A DNA stretch of 64,000 nt from Pyrinomonadaceae bacterium (GCA_028284415.1 JANQRU010000005.1:62001-126000); one strand, 5' to 3'; counted from the first letter of the stretch, positions 35,229 through 44,248 are shown. Notes: generated by a model not told the origin, from the letters alone. Program-made: numbers and translations.

Positions 35229-35943
35229 ATTATTAAAACTTTAAGTGAATTTCTTTTGTTTTGAATCTAAACAAACGGTAAAGCTTTTTGTTTGGACTTG
35301 TAAAATTTGGAACTGCTTTCAAAAACTTCCTCGAGGGTGATGTGAATTTAACATGAAAAATTATTTTGTGTAAAGCATTTAACTTAAACACCTAAGCCTC
35401 TTTTTATTCAACACTTTACACCACTTCCCTCAAGTAACGACTCAAATTACTGCTTAAAGGTGAACGCTTAGTGAACACAATTCCGCTATTTTCTAAAAAA
35501 TATTTAACGACCCCGTAAATACTGGCTATTACCGTAAAAATCATACTTTTAGCTGTGAAAAAAGTTTAAACTATTGCTTAAAAGCGAGTTTAACCTCTAA
35601 TACAAACAGCAAATACGTTTTCGTACACCGAACAACGCTTTTGTATCAAATTGACCTAATATAGCCAATAATCTAACACATGTGTCTTAAAGACACAACC
35701 ATAAAAATGCTATCCAACTTTTCTATTCTTTCTAAATATAACCTCTGCAAGGACTTACCACTTTAGAAAAAATGGCACATATCTTGCTATTGATTAAGGC
35801 TTGATAACTCGGAGTATTCTTCTACAACAATATAAATAGTTAAGTTAAATAAAGGAATACAGTGTTCAATTTCGAATTCGAAATAAGAAACACGTCCGTG
35901 GTTACTAATTAATATAGGTTTTATTATTGGAGAAAGAGAACAT
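35229..35943. other. Long gene-free leader before the Tes-like gene
   Basis: No plausible gene is visible in these 715 AT-rich bases. They lie between the divergent phosphoglucomutase and Tes-like genes and must hold promoters for both. The one clear element is a 17-base palindrome at 35681-35697. The Tes-like gene has the Shine-Dalgarno GGAGAAAGAG 4-13 bases before its ATG. The length is far above the window's norm, so a structured 5' leader or regulatory region is possible. Confidence 0.6.
35681..35697. promoter_or_regulatory. Candidate operator palindrome
   Basis: TGTGTCTT, one A, then AAGACACA form a perfect 8-bp dyad about 250 bases upstream of the Tes-like start codon. The size and symmetry are typical of a dimeric repressor or activator site. 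No consensus is known to me for this sequence. Confidence 0.35.
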
Positions 35944-37950
35944 ATGCGACCAATTAAACATTTTGAAAAAGGACTGACATATATCGCTAAAGGAGCATTC
36001 GGTGCGATTCGGTCGGTCAACAAATACAAGCCAAATGAGTCATTTACCCCTAAGTGGGCAGACAAGCCATTACTTAAATCTTGGCAAAAATCAAAGCCAA
36101 CACTCGGTTTCCCTAGAAAAACCGATTCGCTCTGCCCGAATTGTGTTATCGAAGCAAGAGAAGAAATCTTATCGGGTGAAAAGGAAGTTGATATTTTAGT
36201 AAATGACAAAGTTGGTGAAATCAAGGCTGAGATCATTGAACGTGATGGACAAATTTGGATGATAAAAGATTGTCCGAAGCACGGGCACTTTGAAGATTTG
36301 ATGGCGATTGACTCTAAATTCTTAGAACATATCGAAGCAAACTTCCCCGGACGTGATATGAGAGCCCACAACGATGAGAAACTACACAATCACGGTTCAT
36401 CAACCATTAAATATGGACGTGGTGCAGTTTTAACAGTTGATTTAACAAACCGTTGTAATATGATGTGCGACCCGTGTTTTATGGACGCAAACCAAGTCGG
36501 ATTCGTTCACGAACTTTCAATGGAAGATGTGAAAGAAATCTTGGACAACGCGATTTCCATTAAGCCGCGTCGTCAAATGTCAGTTCAGTATTCGGGCGGA
36601 GAGCCGACACTTTCCCCGCATTTTATCGAAGCGATTCGATATGCACGCAAAGTCGGTTACAACTCAGTCCAAGCTGCAACTAACGGAATTGAGTTCGCTA
36701 AATCTAAAGAATTCTGTCGTGAAGCAGCTGAAGCTGGTTTAAGATTTGTTTATTTGCAGTTTGACGGAATCGGAAACGACGCTAACTCGCACAGACAAGT
36801 TGGAAACCTTTTTGATGTTAAACTAAGAGCTATCAACAACTTGCACGAAGCAGGTGTTGATATTGTACTCGTAACAACTCTCGTCAATGGCATCAATAAT
36901 GACCAAGTTGGTTCAATCGTTAGATTCGCTTTAGACAATCCGAAGAAAATCTCATTTGTGTCATTTCAACCCGTTTCATTCACAGGTCGTGACGAACACA
37001 TTACTGAAAAACGTCGCTTGCAACAGCGTTATACACTTTCGCACCTTGCTCAAGACGTTCAAAAGCAAGTTGGAATTACAGAACCAACACGCGACTGGTT
37101 CCCGCTTTCCTTGATGGGAGCTTTTGCGGACTTTGCTGATCTAGTACACGGTCCTGAAGCGGATTGGGGACAAGTTTCCTGCGGTTGCCACCCGAACTGT
37201 GGTGTTGGAACTGCGGTAATGATCAACAAAGAAACTAAAGAGATGGCTCCTGTTCCTGAGTTCTTGAACATTCCCGGACTTGTCGAAGATATGAAACACA
37301 TCACCGACACGGCACGCGGAAAATGGTTCTCAAACATCATGATGGGCTTGGCGTTACTCAAAAACTACAACCCATACGGAGCGCCAAAGAGTTTGACGCT
37401 CGGCGGAATCTTTGCAAAATTCGATAAATCATTCGGATTGACAGGAAAAGATTACGGTAAGGTTGACGGCACAAGAACACAAGAAGATATTGAACGCCGT
37501 CGTAAAGATCCTTGGAACTTTTTGTTTATCGCTGGAATGTGGTTCCAAGATTTATTCAACTACGATTTCCGTCGTACAGAAATGTGTATCATTCCTTACG
37601 GAACACAAGAAGGTGAAATTTCCTTCTGTGCATACAATACAGGAATCGGTTGGAGAAACATCATCGAGCATATGCACCAAAACGCAACTGTCGCTCAATG
37701 GTATAAAGAACACGGTCGCCACGAAGTATTTGCACGTGACAAAGAAGTTGCGTTGGCAAGCACCGACCACGGTTTGAAATTGAATGCACGTGACTTGGAG
37801 CGTCCCGACAAACCGGAGATGGAAGGACCGAAAACAGCCGCTGAAGAGATGCAACAGATGCGTAAACTCTACAACCAAATGGTTATGGAGAAAAACAACA
37901 TCAAAGGCGACAACCTAGTCCAAATCGGCGGAATTGAGCGTAAAAAGTAA
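35944..37950 (+). CDS. Radical SAM protein of the tetraether lipid synthase (Tes)/MJ0619 type
   Basis: This 668-residue radical SAM enzyme has the SAM-cluster motif C171-x3-C175-x2-C178 in NRCNMMCDPCF, followed by QYSGGEPTLSP, which binds SAM. The N-terminus carries a rubredoxin-like pair, C64-P-N-C67 and C110-P-K-H-G, and a later set, SCGCHPNC (413, 415, 419), may hold an auxiliary cluster. This layout matches the MJ0619 family, in which archaeal Tes joins two lipid tails through an sp3 C-C bond to form tetraethers. Bacterial relatives are proposed to make membrane-spanning diabolic-type lipids. Substrate is inferred. A terminator follows. Confidence 0.75.
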   Translation: MRPIKHFEKGLTYIAKGAFGAIRSVNKYKPNESFTPKWADKPLLKSWQKSKPTLGFPRKTDSLCPNCVIEAREEILSGEKEVDILVNDKVGEIKAEIIERDGQIWMIKDCPKHGHFEDLMAIDSKFLEHIEANFPGRDMRAHNDEKLHNHGSSTIKYGRGAVLTVDLTNRCNMMCDPCFMDANQVGFVHELSMEDVKEILDNAISIKPRRQMSVQYSGGEPTLSPHFIEAIRYARKVGYNSVQAATNGIEFAKSKEFCREAAEAGLRFVYLQFDGIGNDANSHRQVGNLFDVKLRAINNLHEAGVDIVLVTTLVNGINNDQVGSIVRFALDNPKKISFVSFQPVSFTGRDEHITEKRRLQQRYTLSHLAQDVQKQVGITEPTRDWFPLSLMGAFADFADLVHGPEADWGQVSCGCHPNCGVGTAVMINKETKEMAPVPEFLNIPGLVEDMKHITDTARGKWFSNIMMGLALLKNYNPYGAPKSLTLGGIFAKFDKSFGLTGKDYGKVDGTRTQEDIERRRKDPWNFLFIAGMWFQDLFNYDFRRTEMCIIPYGTQEGEISFCAYNTGIGWRNIIEHMHQNATVAQWYKEHGRHEVFARDKEVALASTDHGLKLNARDLERPDKPEMEGPKTAAEEMQQMRKLYNQMVMEKNNIKGDNLVQIGGIERKK

Positions 37951-37982
37951 ACGCATAAAAATTTTCCAATAAATAAAACTTT

Positions 37983-38025
37983 AGCCTTGCAGATTCAATT
38001 GAGTTTGCAAGGCTTTTTTTGTTTT
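37983..38025 (+). terminator. Rho-independent terminator after the Tes-like gene
   Basis: AGCCTTGCA (37983-37991) pairs with TGCAAGGCT (38006-38014) and is followed by TTTTTTGTTTT. It lies 32 bases past the stop codon, between convergent genes. Confidence 0.9.
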
Positions 38026-38037
38026 GAAAATAGCAAA

Positions 38038-38973
38038 CTATAATCTTCTTCGTTCTTTTGGTGTTCCCAAATTTTTTGGATTCATTCCAGGTACAGGATA
38101 TTCGAGTAAGAATTTAACTAATGAGTCGAGTGAAGGTCCTTCGTTAGATGCTTTCCAGACCATATGAACCTGCACGTCGGATTCGAGTTCGGGGACATGA
38201 ACGCGGGCAAGTTTTCCTTCTTCGATCGCACGTACTACACCGATGTTAAAAAGTATCGAAACGTGAGTCCCCGCACTAACCATATCTGTTATTACATAAC
38301 CATCATTTGTACTGAAAATTGATTTGGGATTGAGTTTATTTTTGGCAAAGGCTTCCCGGACAACTCGACCGTAAGTATCACTTTCATCAAGCAAAGCCCA
38401 TTTTTCAAATTGGAGTTTGTGGAGCGAAATATCCGACTTCCCGGCAAGGTGATGTTCGGGTGAAACGACCATAACCATTCCGAACAAGCCATAAGGAACA
38501 GACCGTAGCGAATCACTCTTAGGACGAATCTCCGTCATTGCCAGATCAATCTCGCCATTTTCAACACCGGCAATCAGGTCTTGTGCATTTGCGTAATTTC
38601 TAAAAGTTAATTTCACGTCAGGAACAGCGGCATTAAAATCTTTCTGCACGACTGCAAAAGGAGCATCGAGTGAACGACTCGCAATAGCAGTTCTGACAGT
38701 TCCTGAAAGTATTTCCTTTTGCTCTTCGATACGCCTTTTGAGGTCTTCGGTCGTCGAAACAACTGTATTCGCATATTCGGCAAATAACTTTCCGGCAGGC
38801 GTCAGCCGTATCGTCTTACTTTCTCGTTCAAATACCTGATCGCCCAACTGAGTCTCTATCATCTTTATCTGATGACTGACCGCAGGTTGGCTTATATTTA
38901 ACTCCTCAGAAGCTCTTGTAAAATTCAGAGTTTCTGCGACCGCCAAGAATGTACGAAGATGCCATAAATCCAT
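38038..38973 (-). CDS. LysR-family transcriptional regulator
   Basis: This 311-residue regulator has an N-terminal winged helix-turn-helix (LRTFLAVAETLNFTRASEEL, then NISQPAVSHQIKMIE) and a C-terminal periplasmic-binding-protein-like effector domain from about residue 90. The C-terminal extension (SLDSLVKFLLEYPVPGMNPK) is longer than in many members. It is transcribed toward the Tes-like gene and away from the beta-barrel gene cluster. LysR proteins often control a divergent neighbour, here the gene at 39319. The inducer is unknown. Confidence 0.93.
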   Translation of the reverse strand: MDLWHLRTFLAVAETLNFTRASEELNISQPAVSHQIKMIETQLGDQVFERESKTIRLTPAGKLFAEYANTVVSTTEDLKRRIEEQKEILSGTVRTAIASRSLDAPFAVVQKDFNAAVPDVKLTFRNYANAQDLIAGVENGEIDLAMTEIRPKSDSLRSVPYGLFGMVMVVSPEHHLAGKSDISLHKLQFEKWALLDESDTYGRVVREAFAKNKLNPKSIFSTNDGYVITDMVSAGTHVSILFNIGVVRAIEEGKLARVHVPELESDVQVHMVWKASNEGPSLDSLVKFLLEYPVPGMNPKNLGTPKERRRL

Positions 38974-39318
38974 ACGTATGTAATTAGCTCAACATTCTAT
39001 TATTAGTGTTATAGATTAATAACTAAATATACCACATATCATTATTGCCTCGTACTTTCTCAAGTTTATTTAACCTCAAAAACATCCTTTTTATTCTTTG
39101 ATAGTTTAGCTCAGCATTCACCCAAAAACACAATATTCCCCTGCTATTACAGCACATAAAACATTTCTATCGTAACAATAAATATTTTCGATAGTAAAAA
39201 AATTCGTCTCCTAAGAGCCTCGTGATAATTTCTGAACTCAACAATAAACAACATTTCCACATTTAATTATTCGGCTTAATAAAAAACGAATTTATTGAAG
39301 AAAACTTGGAGGAATATT
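38974..39318. promoter_or_regulatory. Divergent intergenic region with a candidate dyad
   Basis: These 345 AT-rich bases hold no gene. They separate the LysR gene from the beta-barrel gene. CTATCG at 39167-39172 is mirrored by CGATAG at 39189-39194, a perfect 6-bp dyad with a 16-base A/T spacer, which could be a regulator site. The downstream gene has a strong GGAGGA Shine-Dalgarno. Confidence 0.4.
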
Positions 39319-39954
39319 ATGAAAGGAAAATTTTTAGTTATAACAATTTTGATTTTAGCGATATGCGGTTCTGTATTTGCTCAGGATGATTCGGATGACG
39401 AATACAAGAAAAATGAAGTTTATGTCGGTTACACGGGCAAACTTTTTGATGACGTTGTTGATTACGAATATCAAGGCGGAATCCAAACTTCGTATGTCCG
39501 CAATGTTGACCGATATATCGGATTAAAAGGCGAATTTGCCACGACGAAGAAAAACGAAACCATCGTCAGAAGCAATCTTGGAACTGCTCCGAATAATTTT
39601 TCGGTAACGACTCGAAATGCTCGCAGAGTTACAACATTGATGGGCGGAGTCGAGATCAAGGACAACAAATCTAAGAAAACGGTTGTTCCCTTCGCACACG
39701 CACTTGCGGGCGTCGGAAATCTTAGTAACACGATCGAAACCCGTTGCAGTCAAGGAAACTGTCCCGAAGCAGAGATATTTGACGTGAGCAATTCCGATAC
39801 GGGATTTGCAACTTCTTACGGTGGCGGAGCAGACATAAAAATCACCAAAAACATAACCTTCCGACCACAAGCAGATTACAGCTACATAAAACTCGATGGA
39901 ATCAATCGCCACAACGTGCGATTTGGTGCCGGAATTGTGTTCAAGTGGAATTAA
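39319..39954 (+). CDS. Outer-membrane beta-barrel protein
   Basis: The start chosen is the ATG at 39319 (211 residues), which has GGAGGA 5-10 bases upstream; a longer frame to 39295 lacks this. A signal peptide (MKGKFLVITILILAICGSVF, cut after FAQ) is followed by alternating polar/hydrophobic strands: VYVGYTGKLFDDVVDYEYQG, YIGLKGEFATTKKN, RVTTLMGGVEIKD and FGAGIVFKWN at the end. A terminal aromatic and the glycine-rich strands suggest an eight-stranded barrel of the OmpA-like small type. It starts a plus-strand cluster of envelope and stress genes. The function is unknown. Confidence 0.78.
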   Translation: MKGKFLVITILILAICGSVFAQDDSDDEYKKNEVYVGYTGKLFDDVVDYEYQGGIQTSYVRNVDRYIGLKGEFATTKKNETIVRSNLGTAPNNFSVTTRNARRVTTLMGGVEIKDNKSKKTVVPFAHALAGVGNLSNTIETRCSQGNCPEAEIFDVSNSDTGFATSYGGGADIKITKNITFRPQADYSYIKLDGINRHNVRFGAGIVFKWN

Positions 39955-39975
39955 AGAAATAGGAGGAAAATTACA

Positions 39976-40641
39976 ATGCTTAGAACATTTCAGATGACAT
40001 CTTTGATCTTAATAATTTGTTTCGGAGCAATTTCGATATTTGCTCAAAGCGGAAGCGAGATATTGGTTGTCGCAGGTAAAAAGGAGAGTTGCAGAAGTTT
40101 CGCTATAAAAGAATGCCTAATGATTCGTGGTGAGGAAGACGAAAGATGGCGAATGCTTCCGACGAAGATTGAAAACTTTGAATTCGTTGCGGGTTATACA
40201 TACATCCTGAAGGTTAAGCCGACAGCAAACTCAAAAAACAAATACCGCTTACAAGAAATCGTCAGCCGAGTAAAAGTGATCGGTCTTACCGAAACGGAAA
40301 CACTCGAAAGCGGAGTTTGGGAATTGACTCGCTTGCGTGGCAGAACTGTATCAACAAACGACATAACTCTTGAATTCGACAGATACAAAAACAGAGCCTT
40401 TGGCGAGGGCGGATGCAACCGATTCTTCGCAAATTACAAGCATAACAAAAACCGCTTGAGCTTTAGCGAAGTCGGTTCAACCAAAAAGCTCTGTCAAAGA
40501 AAAATGACTTTGGAAAGAACTTATTTCGACACTCTTCGCCGTGTTACGAGATATAGGCTTATGCAAAACAAACTGTTTCTCTATGCGGGAAATCGTGTTG
40601 TTCTTCAATTTGAAGTTCGTGGAAATCAAGTGTCAATTTAA
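39976..40641 (+). CDS. Secreted DUF4377/META (HslJ-like) domain protein
   Basis: This 221-residue protein has a signal peptide (MLRTFQMTSLILIICFGAIS, cut after FAQ). A DUF4377-like part (CLMIRGEEDERWRMLPTKIE, YILKVKPTANSKNKY) is followed by a META domain (SGVWELTRLRG, FGEGGCNRFFANYKH, SVGSTKKLCQRKM-like block). META domains occur in the heat-shock lipoprotein HslJ and Leishmania META1; they are linked to stress tolerance but lack a known reaction. It follows the barrel gene by 21 bases with the AGGAGG Shine-Dalgarno, so the two are probably co-expressed. Confidence 0.82.
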   Translation: MLRTFQMTSLILIICFGAISIFAQSGSEILVVAGKKESCRSFAIKECLMIRGEEDERWRMLPTKIENFEFVAGYTYILKVKPTANSKNKYRLQEIVSRVKVIGLTETETLESGVWELTRLRGRTVSTNDITLEFDRYKNRAFGEGGCNRFFANYKHNKNRLSFSEVGSTKKLCQRKMTLERTYFDTLRRVTRYRLMQNKLFLYAGNRVVLQFEVRGNQVSI

Positions 40642-40703
40642 TAGTTATCGGAAAGTTTTAAGAGTAGTTAACAATTTTTTTCTAAGAAAGGTGAGGTGAA
40701 ATT

Positions 40704-41303
40704 ATGAACAAAATAGAGGAAATAAAAGAGGTAGCGCAAAATTGGTGGGTCGTTTTGCTTCAAGGAATCTTGTTTATCTGTCTGGGATTGATCTTTGCTT
40801 TCAATCCGGTCACGTCCATTCTTTGGATGGTGCAGATTCTTGCTTTGTATTGGATTTTCAGTGGCATACTTTCGATCGCGGGTTCAATTATGAATGAAAC
40901 AGAAGGTTCAAGGCTCTGGACTTTTATCGGTGGACTTGTAGGAATTTTTGCAGGAGCTGTATTAGTCATTGCTCCACTTATTGCGGCGGCGGTTACCGCG
41001 ACATTCTGGATGTACCTGATGGGTTTCTCGTCAATACTTTACGGAATCACTTTAATGATCGGCAGAGTTGTTGCCCAAGATGGCAGCGGAGTTGAAGTTT
41101 CAAGAGGGGCAAGTTTCTTGCTTGGAATTATTAATCTTGTGTTTGGTGTACTGCTTATTTTTTATCCGCTGACTGCGGCAGCTGCTTTTACTGTCTTTGC
41201 AGGAGTTTTCGGAATTATCGGTGGCATCGCATTAATCGTTCTCGCATTTCGTTTGAAAGGAATAAACGGCTTGCAAGAACACAAGCAGGAAAGTGTTGCT
41301 TGA
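40704..41303 (+). CDS. HdeD family membrane protein
   Basis: This 199-residue protein has six hydrophobic helices arranged as three pairs: WWVVLLQGILFICLGLIFAF and ILALYWIFSGILSIAG, LWTFIGGLVGIFAGAVLVIA and so on. Each pair carries the HdeD/DUF308 pattern WhxxxhxGhhxhhhGhhhhh. HdeD proteins are associated with acid or envelope stress in enteric bacteria; the mechanism is unclear. It is in line with the TerC-like and YqjD-like genes downstream. Confidence 0.9.
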   Translation: MNKIEEIKEVAQNWWVVLLQGILFICLGLIFAFNPVTSILWMVQILALYWIFSGILSIAGSIMNETEGSRLWTFIGGLVGIFAGAVLVIAPLIAAAVTATFWMYLMGFSSILYGITLMIGRVVAQDGSGVEVSRGASFLLGIINLVFGVLLIFYPLTAAAAFTVFAGVFGIIGGIALIVLAFRLKGINGLQEHKQESVA

Positions 41304-41398
41304 TAAACAATTTATTCGAGCTATCGAACATGGGCTGTTGGGGAGGTGAACTCTCTCAATAAACAATTAAATTTTTCAAAAATATAGGAGGTTTAGAA

Positions 41399-41650
41399 AT
41401 GGTAATAATAGGAATTTTAGGAGCAATTTTATTCGTAGTTGGTTTTTTTTGGCTAATGATAATCGCATTTCGTGAAAGTGCAATTTGGGGACTGTTGAAT
41501 ATATTTTTTCAGCCGATTGCCGGATTCATTTTCTGCATATCTTTAAGTAAAGGCTGGCAACAATTCTTAATGTTAATTGGCGGAGCGATTTTAGCAGGTG
41601 TTGGTTTTGCCGGTTCGATTGTCGAAATTTTCGAAGCAATCTTGAAATAA
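41399..41650 (+). CDS. Small membrane protein
   Basis: This 83-residue protein has hydrophobic segments VIIGILGAILFVVGFFWLMI, LLNIFFQPIAGFIFCISL and FLMLIGGAILAGVGFAGSIV, with very few charges. It is preceded by AGGAGG 7-12 bases before the ATG, a strong translation signal. The family is not recognised. It sits between HdeD and TerC-like genes and may share their transcript. Confidence 0.68.
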   Translation: MVIIGILGAILFVVGFFWLMIIAFRESAIWGLLNIFFQPIAGFIFCISLSKGWQQFLMLIGGAILAGVGFAGSIVEIFEAILK

Positions 41651-41719
41651 GCAGGTGAGCATAAGCAAACAGAGCAATCTCCCAATTTATTGAAATAACT
41701 AAACTTAGGAGGGTTTATT

Positions 41720-42472
41720 ATGGAACACATAAATTTATTACAACTGTTGTGGATGGGAATACTCGCAACGGGTCTTGATGTCGATAATGCACTTTATATG
41801 ACCTCACAAATCAAGACCCTTGACGCCAAAGAACAAAAGAAAGCGATCTTTTACGGTATTTTATTGGAATACGGCAGTCGTATCTTGCTGATCGTCGTTT
41901 CGTTATATCTGCTTAGCGGAAACCAGACGCTTTTCACGCTCGGCGGAATAAATTTCACTCCTCAAAGTCTAGCTCTGCTCGTCGCAGGTGCGTTTTTATT
42001 CCTAAAAAGTTCAAAAGAATTGATTGAGTTTCTGGAAGGCGTAGAAGAAAAAGAAGAAACCAAATCTACTGCCAAAATGAGTCTTTCGCGTTTGATTTTA
42101 GAAATGACGATAGTTAACACGGTTCTATCAATTGATACCGTCATCGCCGTCACGGGAATGTCCAAACTCATCATTGGAATGGCAATAATTTTGTCTGTGT
42201 CCTCGATTATTAGGTTCTTTTTCGTTAAACAGATCGGGAAATTTATGGAAGATCATCCATCAATGAACGTGGTTATCAGTTCATTCCTGATCTTGATCGG
42301 ACTACAACTTCTATTGCAGGCATTTAATGACGATCTACCGGAACTATATTTCAACACAGGCATCGTAATCGCAATCATCGTGCAGATACTTTACGTCAAA
42401 TACGGTCCCTTAAATAAGCCAAAATCAACCGAAAAAGCCGTTGAGAAACTGCCCGTCGCAGAAAGCAAATAA
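41720..42472 (+). CDS. TerC family integral membrane protein
   Basis: This 250-residue protein has about seven helices. The family signature is present in both halves: GLDVDNALYMTSQI near residue 19 and VLSIDTVIAVTGM near residue 136, each with the conserved acidic pair in a membrane segment. TerC members are associated with tellurite resistance, alkaline tolerance and metal export (for example Alx/YkoY for manganese). Here the substrate is unknown. AGGAGG precedes the ATG. Tight neighbours are small stress-type membrane genes. Confidence 0.88.
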   Translation: MEHINLLQLLWMGILATGLDVDNALYMTSQIKTLDAKEQKKAIFYGILLEYGSRILLIVVSLYLLSGNQTLFTLGGINFTPQSLALLVAGAFLFLKSSKELIEFLEGVEEKEETKSTAKMSLSRLILEMTIVNTVLSIDTVIAVTGMSKLIIGMAIILSVSSIIRFFFVKQIGKFMEDHPSMNVVISSFLILIGLQLLLQAFNDDLPELYFNTGIVIAIIVQILYVKYGPLNKPKSTEKAVEKLPVAESK

Positions 42473-42533
42473 AGGAAATTTAAGATCACGTTGGAAAACG
42501 CGGTCTAATGTAAATAAAACAGGAGAAATTAAA

Positions 42534-42821
42534 ATGACAAAACAAGCAACTGTAAAAAAAGAAAGTATAGACATAGCCGAAAAAGCTGTTCAAGCCGGAG
42601 TGGATATGAATGAGTTAAAAGAAAAGGTCGCACACGCGATCGAGGATGGTGTCGCAGATGCTAAAAGAATGATCAAAAAAGGTCGTTACGCCGCTGAAGA
42701 TTTTGCCGATGAAACTGCACATCATATCAAACAAGACCCTTGGCGTTCGGTCGGAGTTACTTTCGGTGTCGGCTTAGGATTGGGGACGATTGTCGGGCTA
42801 CTTTTAGCGAGGAAAAAGTAA
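42534..42821 (+). CDS. YqjD/ElaB/DUF883-like membrane-anchored protein
   Basis: The ATG at 42534 (95 residues, MTKQATVKKESIDIAEK) has GGAG 9 bases upstream; a longer frame extends into the TerC gene but has no start signal. A long helix rich in Lys, Glu and Ala is followed by DETAHHIKQDPWRSVGVTFG and a C-terminal membrane segment VGLGLGTIVGLLLARKK. This matches the layout of YqjD-type proteins, which tether ribosomes to the inner membrane in stationary phase. Function here is by family resemblance only. Confidence 0.75.
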   Translation: MTKQATVKKESIDIAEKAVQAGVDMNELKEKVAHAIEDGVADAKRMIKKGRYAAEDFADETAHHIKQDPWRSVGVTFGVGLGLGTIVGLLLARKK

Positions 42822-42899
42822 GAGTCAGTACCGTCGGCGTGAGTCGATGAATGGAATTTGTAATTAACAAGAATTAGGAAATATAACAGACGGCTCTTT

Positions 42900-43181
42900 G
42901 ATAATTAGTGTTTAGATCAACAAATTTTCTTAATAGCTTCGGCAAAAGCGTCCATAAGGTAGCCAGTGGTGAAGCGAAGCGTAACCTCTGGTTAAAATTC
43001 ATCCAATTATTTTAGCTCTGAAAGAGCGACAGATAATTTGTTGCACTCCTTCAGAGTGCGAATCTCTTTTTCAACTTGTCCAGAGGTTACGCTGCATTTC
43101 ATTCCGCTTCACCACTGGCTACCTTATCGGCACGGCTTCGCCGTTAAAAAAATGTGAATCTAAATCTAACCACTAATTATC
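42900..43181. repeat. 282-base palindromic element (MITE/REP-like)
   Basis: GATAATTAGTG (42900-42910) and its reverse complement (43171-43181) are the outer arms. Inside, a long arm at 42954-42991 and its partner at 43080-43127 match for 23 and 14 bases around a 10-base insertion in the right arm. The centre carries two small perfect hairpins, at 43015-43027 (5 bp) and 43043-43059 (6 bp). No open frame spans it. It fills most of the 390-base gap at 42822-43211. The arrangement fits a non-autonomous repeat or a structured RNA. No target-site duplication is clear. Confidence 0.75.
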
Positions 43182-43211
43182 GAAAAGCCTAAACTTTAAC
43201 GGAGGAAAAAA

Positions 43212-43592
43212 ATGAATAAGAATTATGTGTTGTTAAGTATGTTGTTTTGCTTGGTTTTAGCTGTTGGCGTATCGGCTCAAACGAACGGTGATGAGATGCC
43301 AAGATATGTCGTTGTCGAAGCAGAGCGAACCGTAGATTTTTTGGACTATGATGAATTGAAAGTTGACATAATCATTAGAGATTCAAAATTCAAAAAAGGC
43401 TTAAGAGGTCTCGAAAAGCGTCTGAAAAAGAGTGATATGAAGACGTTCACCGATTTGCTAAATAATATGTATGCAATGGGTTACGACTTTGTCGCCACAA
43501 TGCCCGCGGGTGCTCAGTCCAAAGCAACTTCGGATAAAAAGGCAAAAACCAAAATAAAAAATAGTTTGATTTTCCGAAAAATGGAAAACTAA
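43212..43592 (+). CDS. Small secreted protein of unknown function
   Basis: This 126-residue protein has a signal peptide (MNKNYVLLSMLFCLVLAVGV, cut near SAQ). The mature part holds VVVEAERTVDFLDYDELKVD, a lysine-rich helical stretch (FKKGLRGLEKRLKKSDMKTF), and the end KAKTKIKNSLIFRKMEN. The family is not recognised. GGAGG precedes the ATG. It lies just after the palindromic element. Confidence 0.65.
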   Translation: MNKNYVLLSMLFCLVLAVGVSAQTNGDEMPRYVVVEAERTVDFLDYDELKVDIIIRDSKFKKGLRGLEKRLKKSDMKTFTDLLNNMYAMGYDFVATMPAGAQSKATSDKKAKTKIKNSLIFRKMEN

Positions 43593-43657
43593 ATAACATT
43601 CGGAGACCGATTCGTTTACTTACAAAGATAAGCGGATCGGTCAACAGGTAAAAGAAA

Positions 43658-44248
43658 ATGAAAGAAGACCATCTAAAAGATATTGAAAAACAAATAGACA
43701 AAAGTTTTGATAAAGCTGGAAAAACTTTACGAACCTTTGTGCTTAGCTCTGTTGCAATCGCCACATCTGTTTGGGGAATTGCATTCAATCTCGGTGCTTT
43801 CAAGACAATCTTTTTTGATGATCTTTTCACCGTTTGGGTAGTTGCAACAGCAGTTTTGCTCGCACTTTTATTTATCCCAAGCGGACGAAAAATTCTGCGT
43901 TGGTATTCGATTTTAATCCTACTAAGCCCTACCTTTTGGTTACTATTTAACTACCTCGAAATGTCTTCAACCCTCACACCTGCCGCCGAATCATTTGTTC
44001 TTTTCCTAGGAATCGTAATAGGAATTATTTGCCTTCCCTATTCAATTTATCTGGTCATAACTATTCTTAATCCCGATCTTATAAGCCTGAAAGGAAAAGC
44101 GATCAAAATTCGTATAATTTCAGTCGGTCTAATAATTGCACTCGTCGGATTTTTTGTCGGCAGTAACAATAATATGTTTCTAACCTGCGAAGACTTTAAG
44201 ATCAGTGGAAATGATCTTCCTGCAAACTGCCGAAAGGTGCAAAATTAG
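43658..44248 (+). CDS. Membrane protein of unknown function
   Basis: This 196-residue protein begins with a charged segment (MKEDHLKDIEKQIDKSFDKA) followed by about five hydrophobic segments, among them TFVLSSVAIATSVWGIAFNL, WVVATAVLLALLFIP, FVLFLGIVIGIICLPYSIYL and ISVGLIIALVGFFVG. The C-terminus (NMFLTCEDFKISGNDLPANC) is polar with two Cys, possibly outside the cell. The family is not recognised. An imperfect inverted repeat lies upstream at 43606-43643, and a terminator follows. Confidence 0.65.
   Translation: MKEDHLKDIEKQIDKSFDKAGKTLRTFVLSSVAIATSVWGIAFNLGAFKTIFFDDLFTVWVVATAVLLALLFIPSGRKILRWYSILILLSPTFWLLFNYLEMSSTLTPAAESFVLFLGIVIGIICLPYSIYLVITILNPDLISLKGKAIKIRIISVGLIIALVGFFVGSNNNMFLTCEDFKISGNDLPANCRKVQN

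Noticed and set aside
35787..36389. 200-codon open frame on the minus strand opposite the Tes-like gene start
   Set aside because: It is antisense to a well-supported gene, has no recognised domain or Shine-Dalgarno signal, and its composition is the mirror of that gene's codons.
43606..43643. Inverted repeat as a terminator before the membrane protein at 43658
   Set aside because: The arms have a mismatch and no T-run follows, so termination is doubtful.
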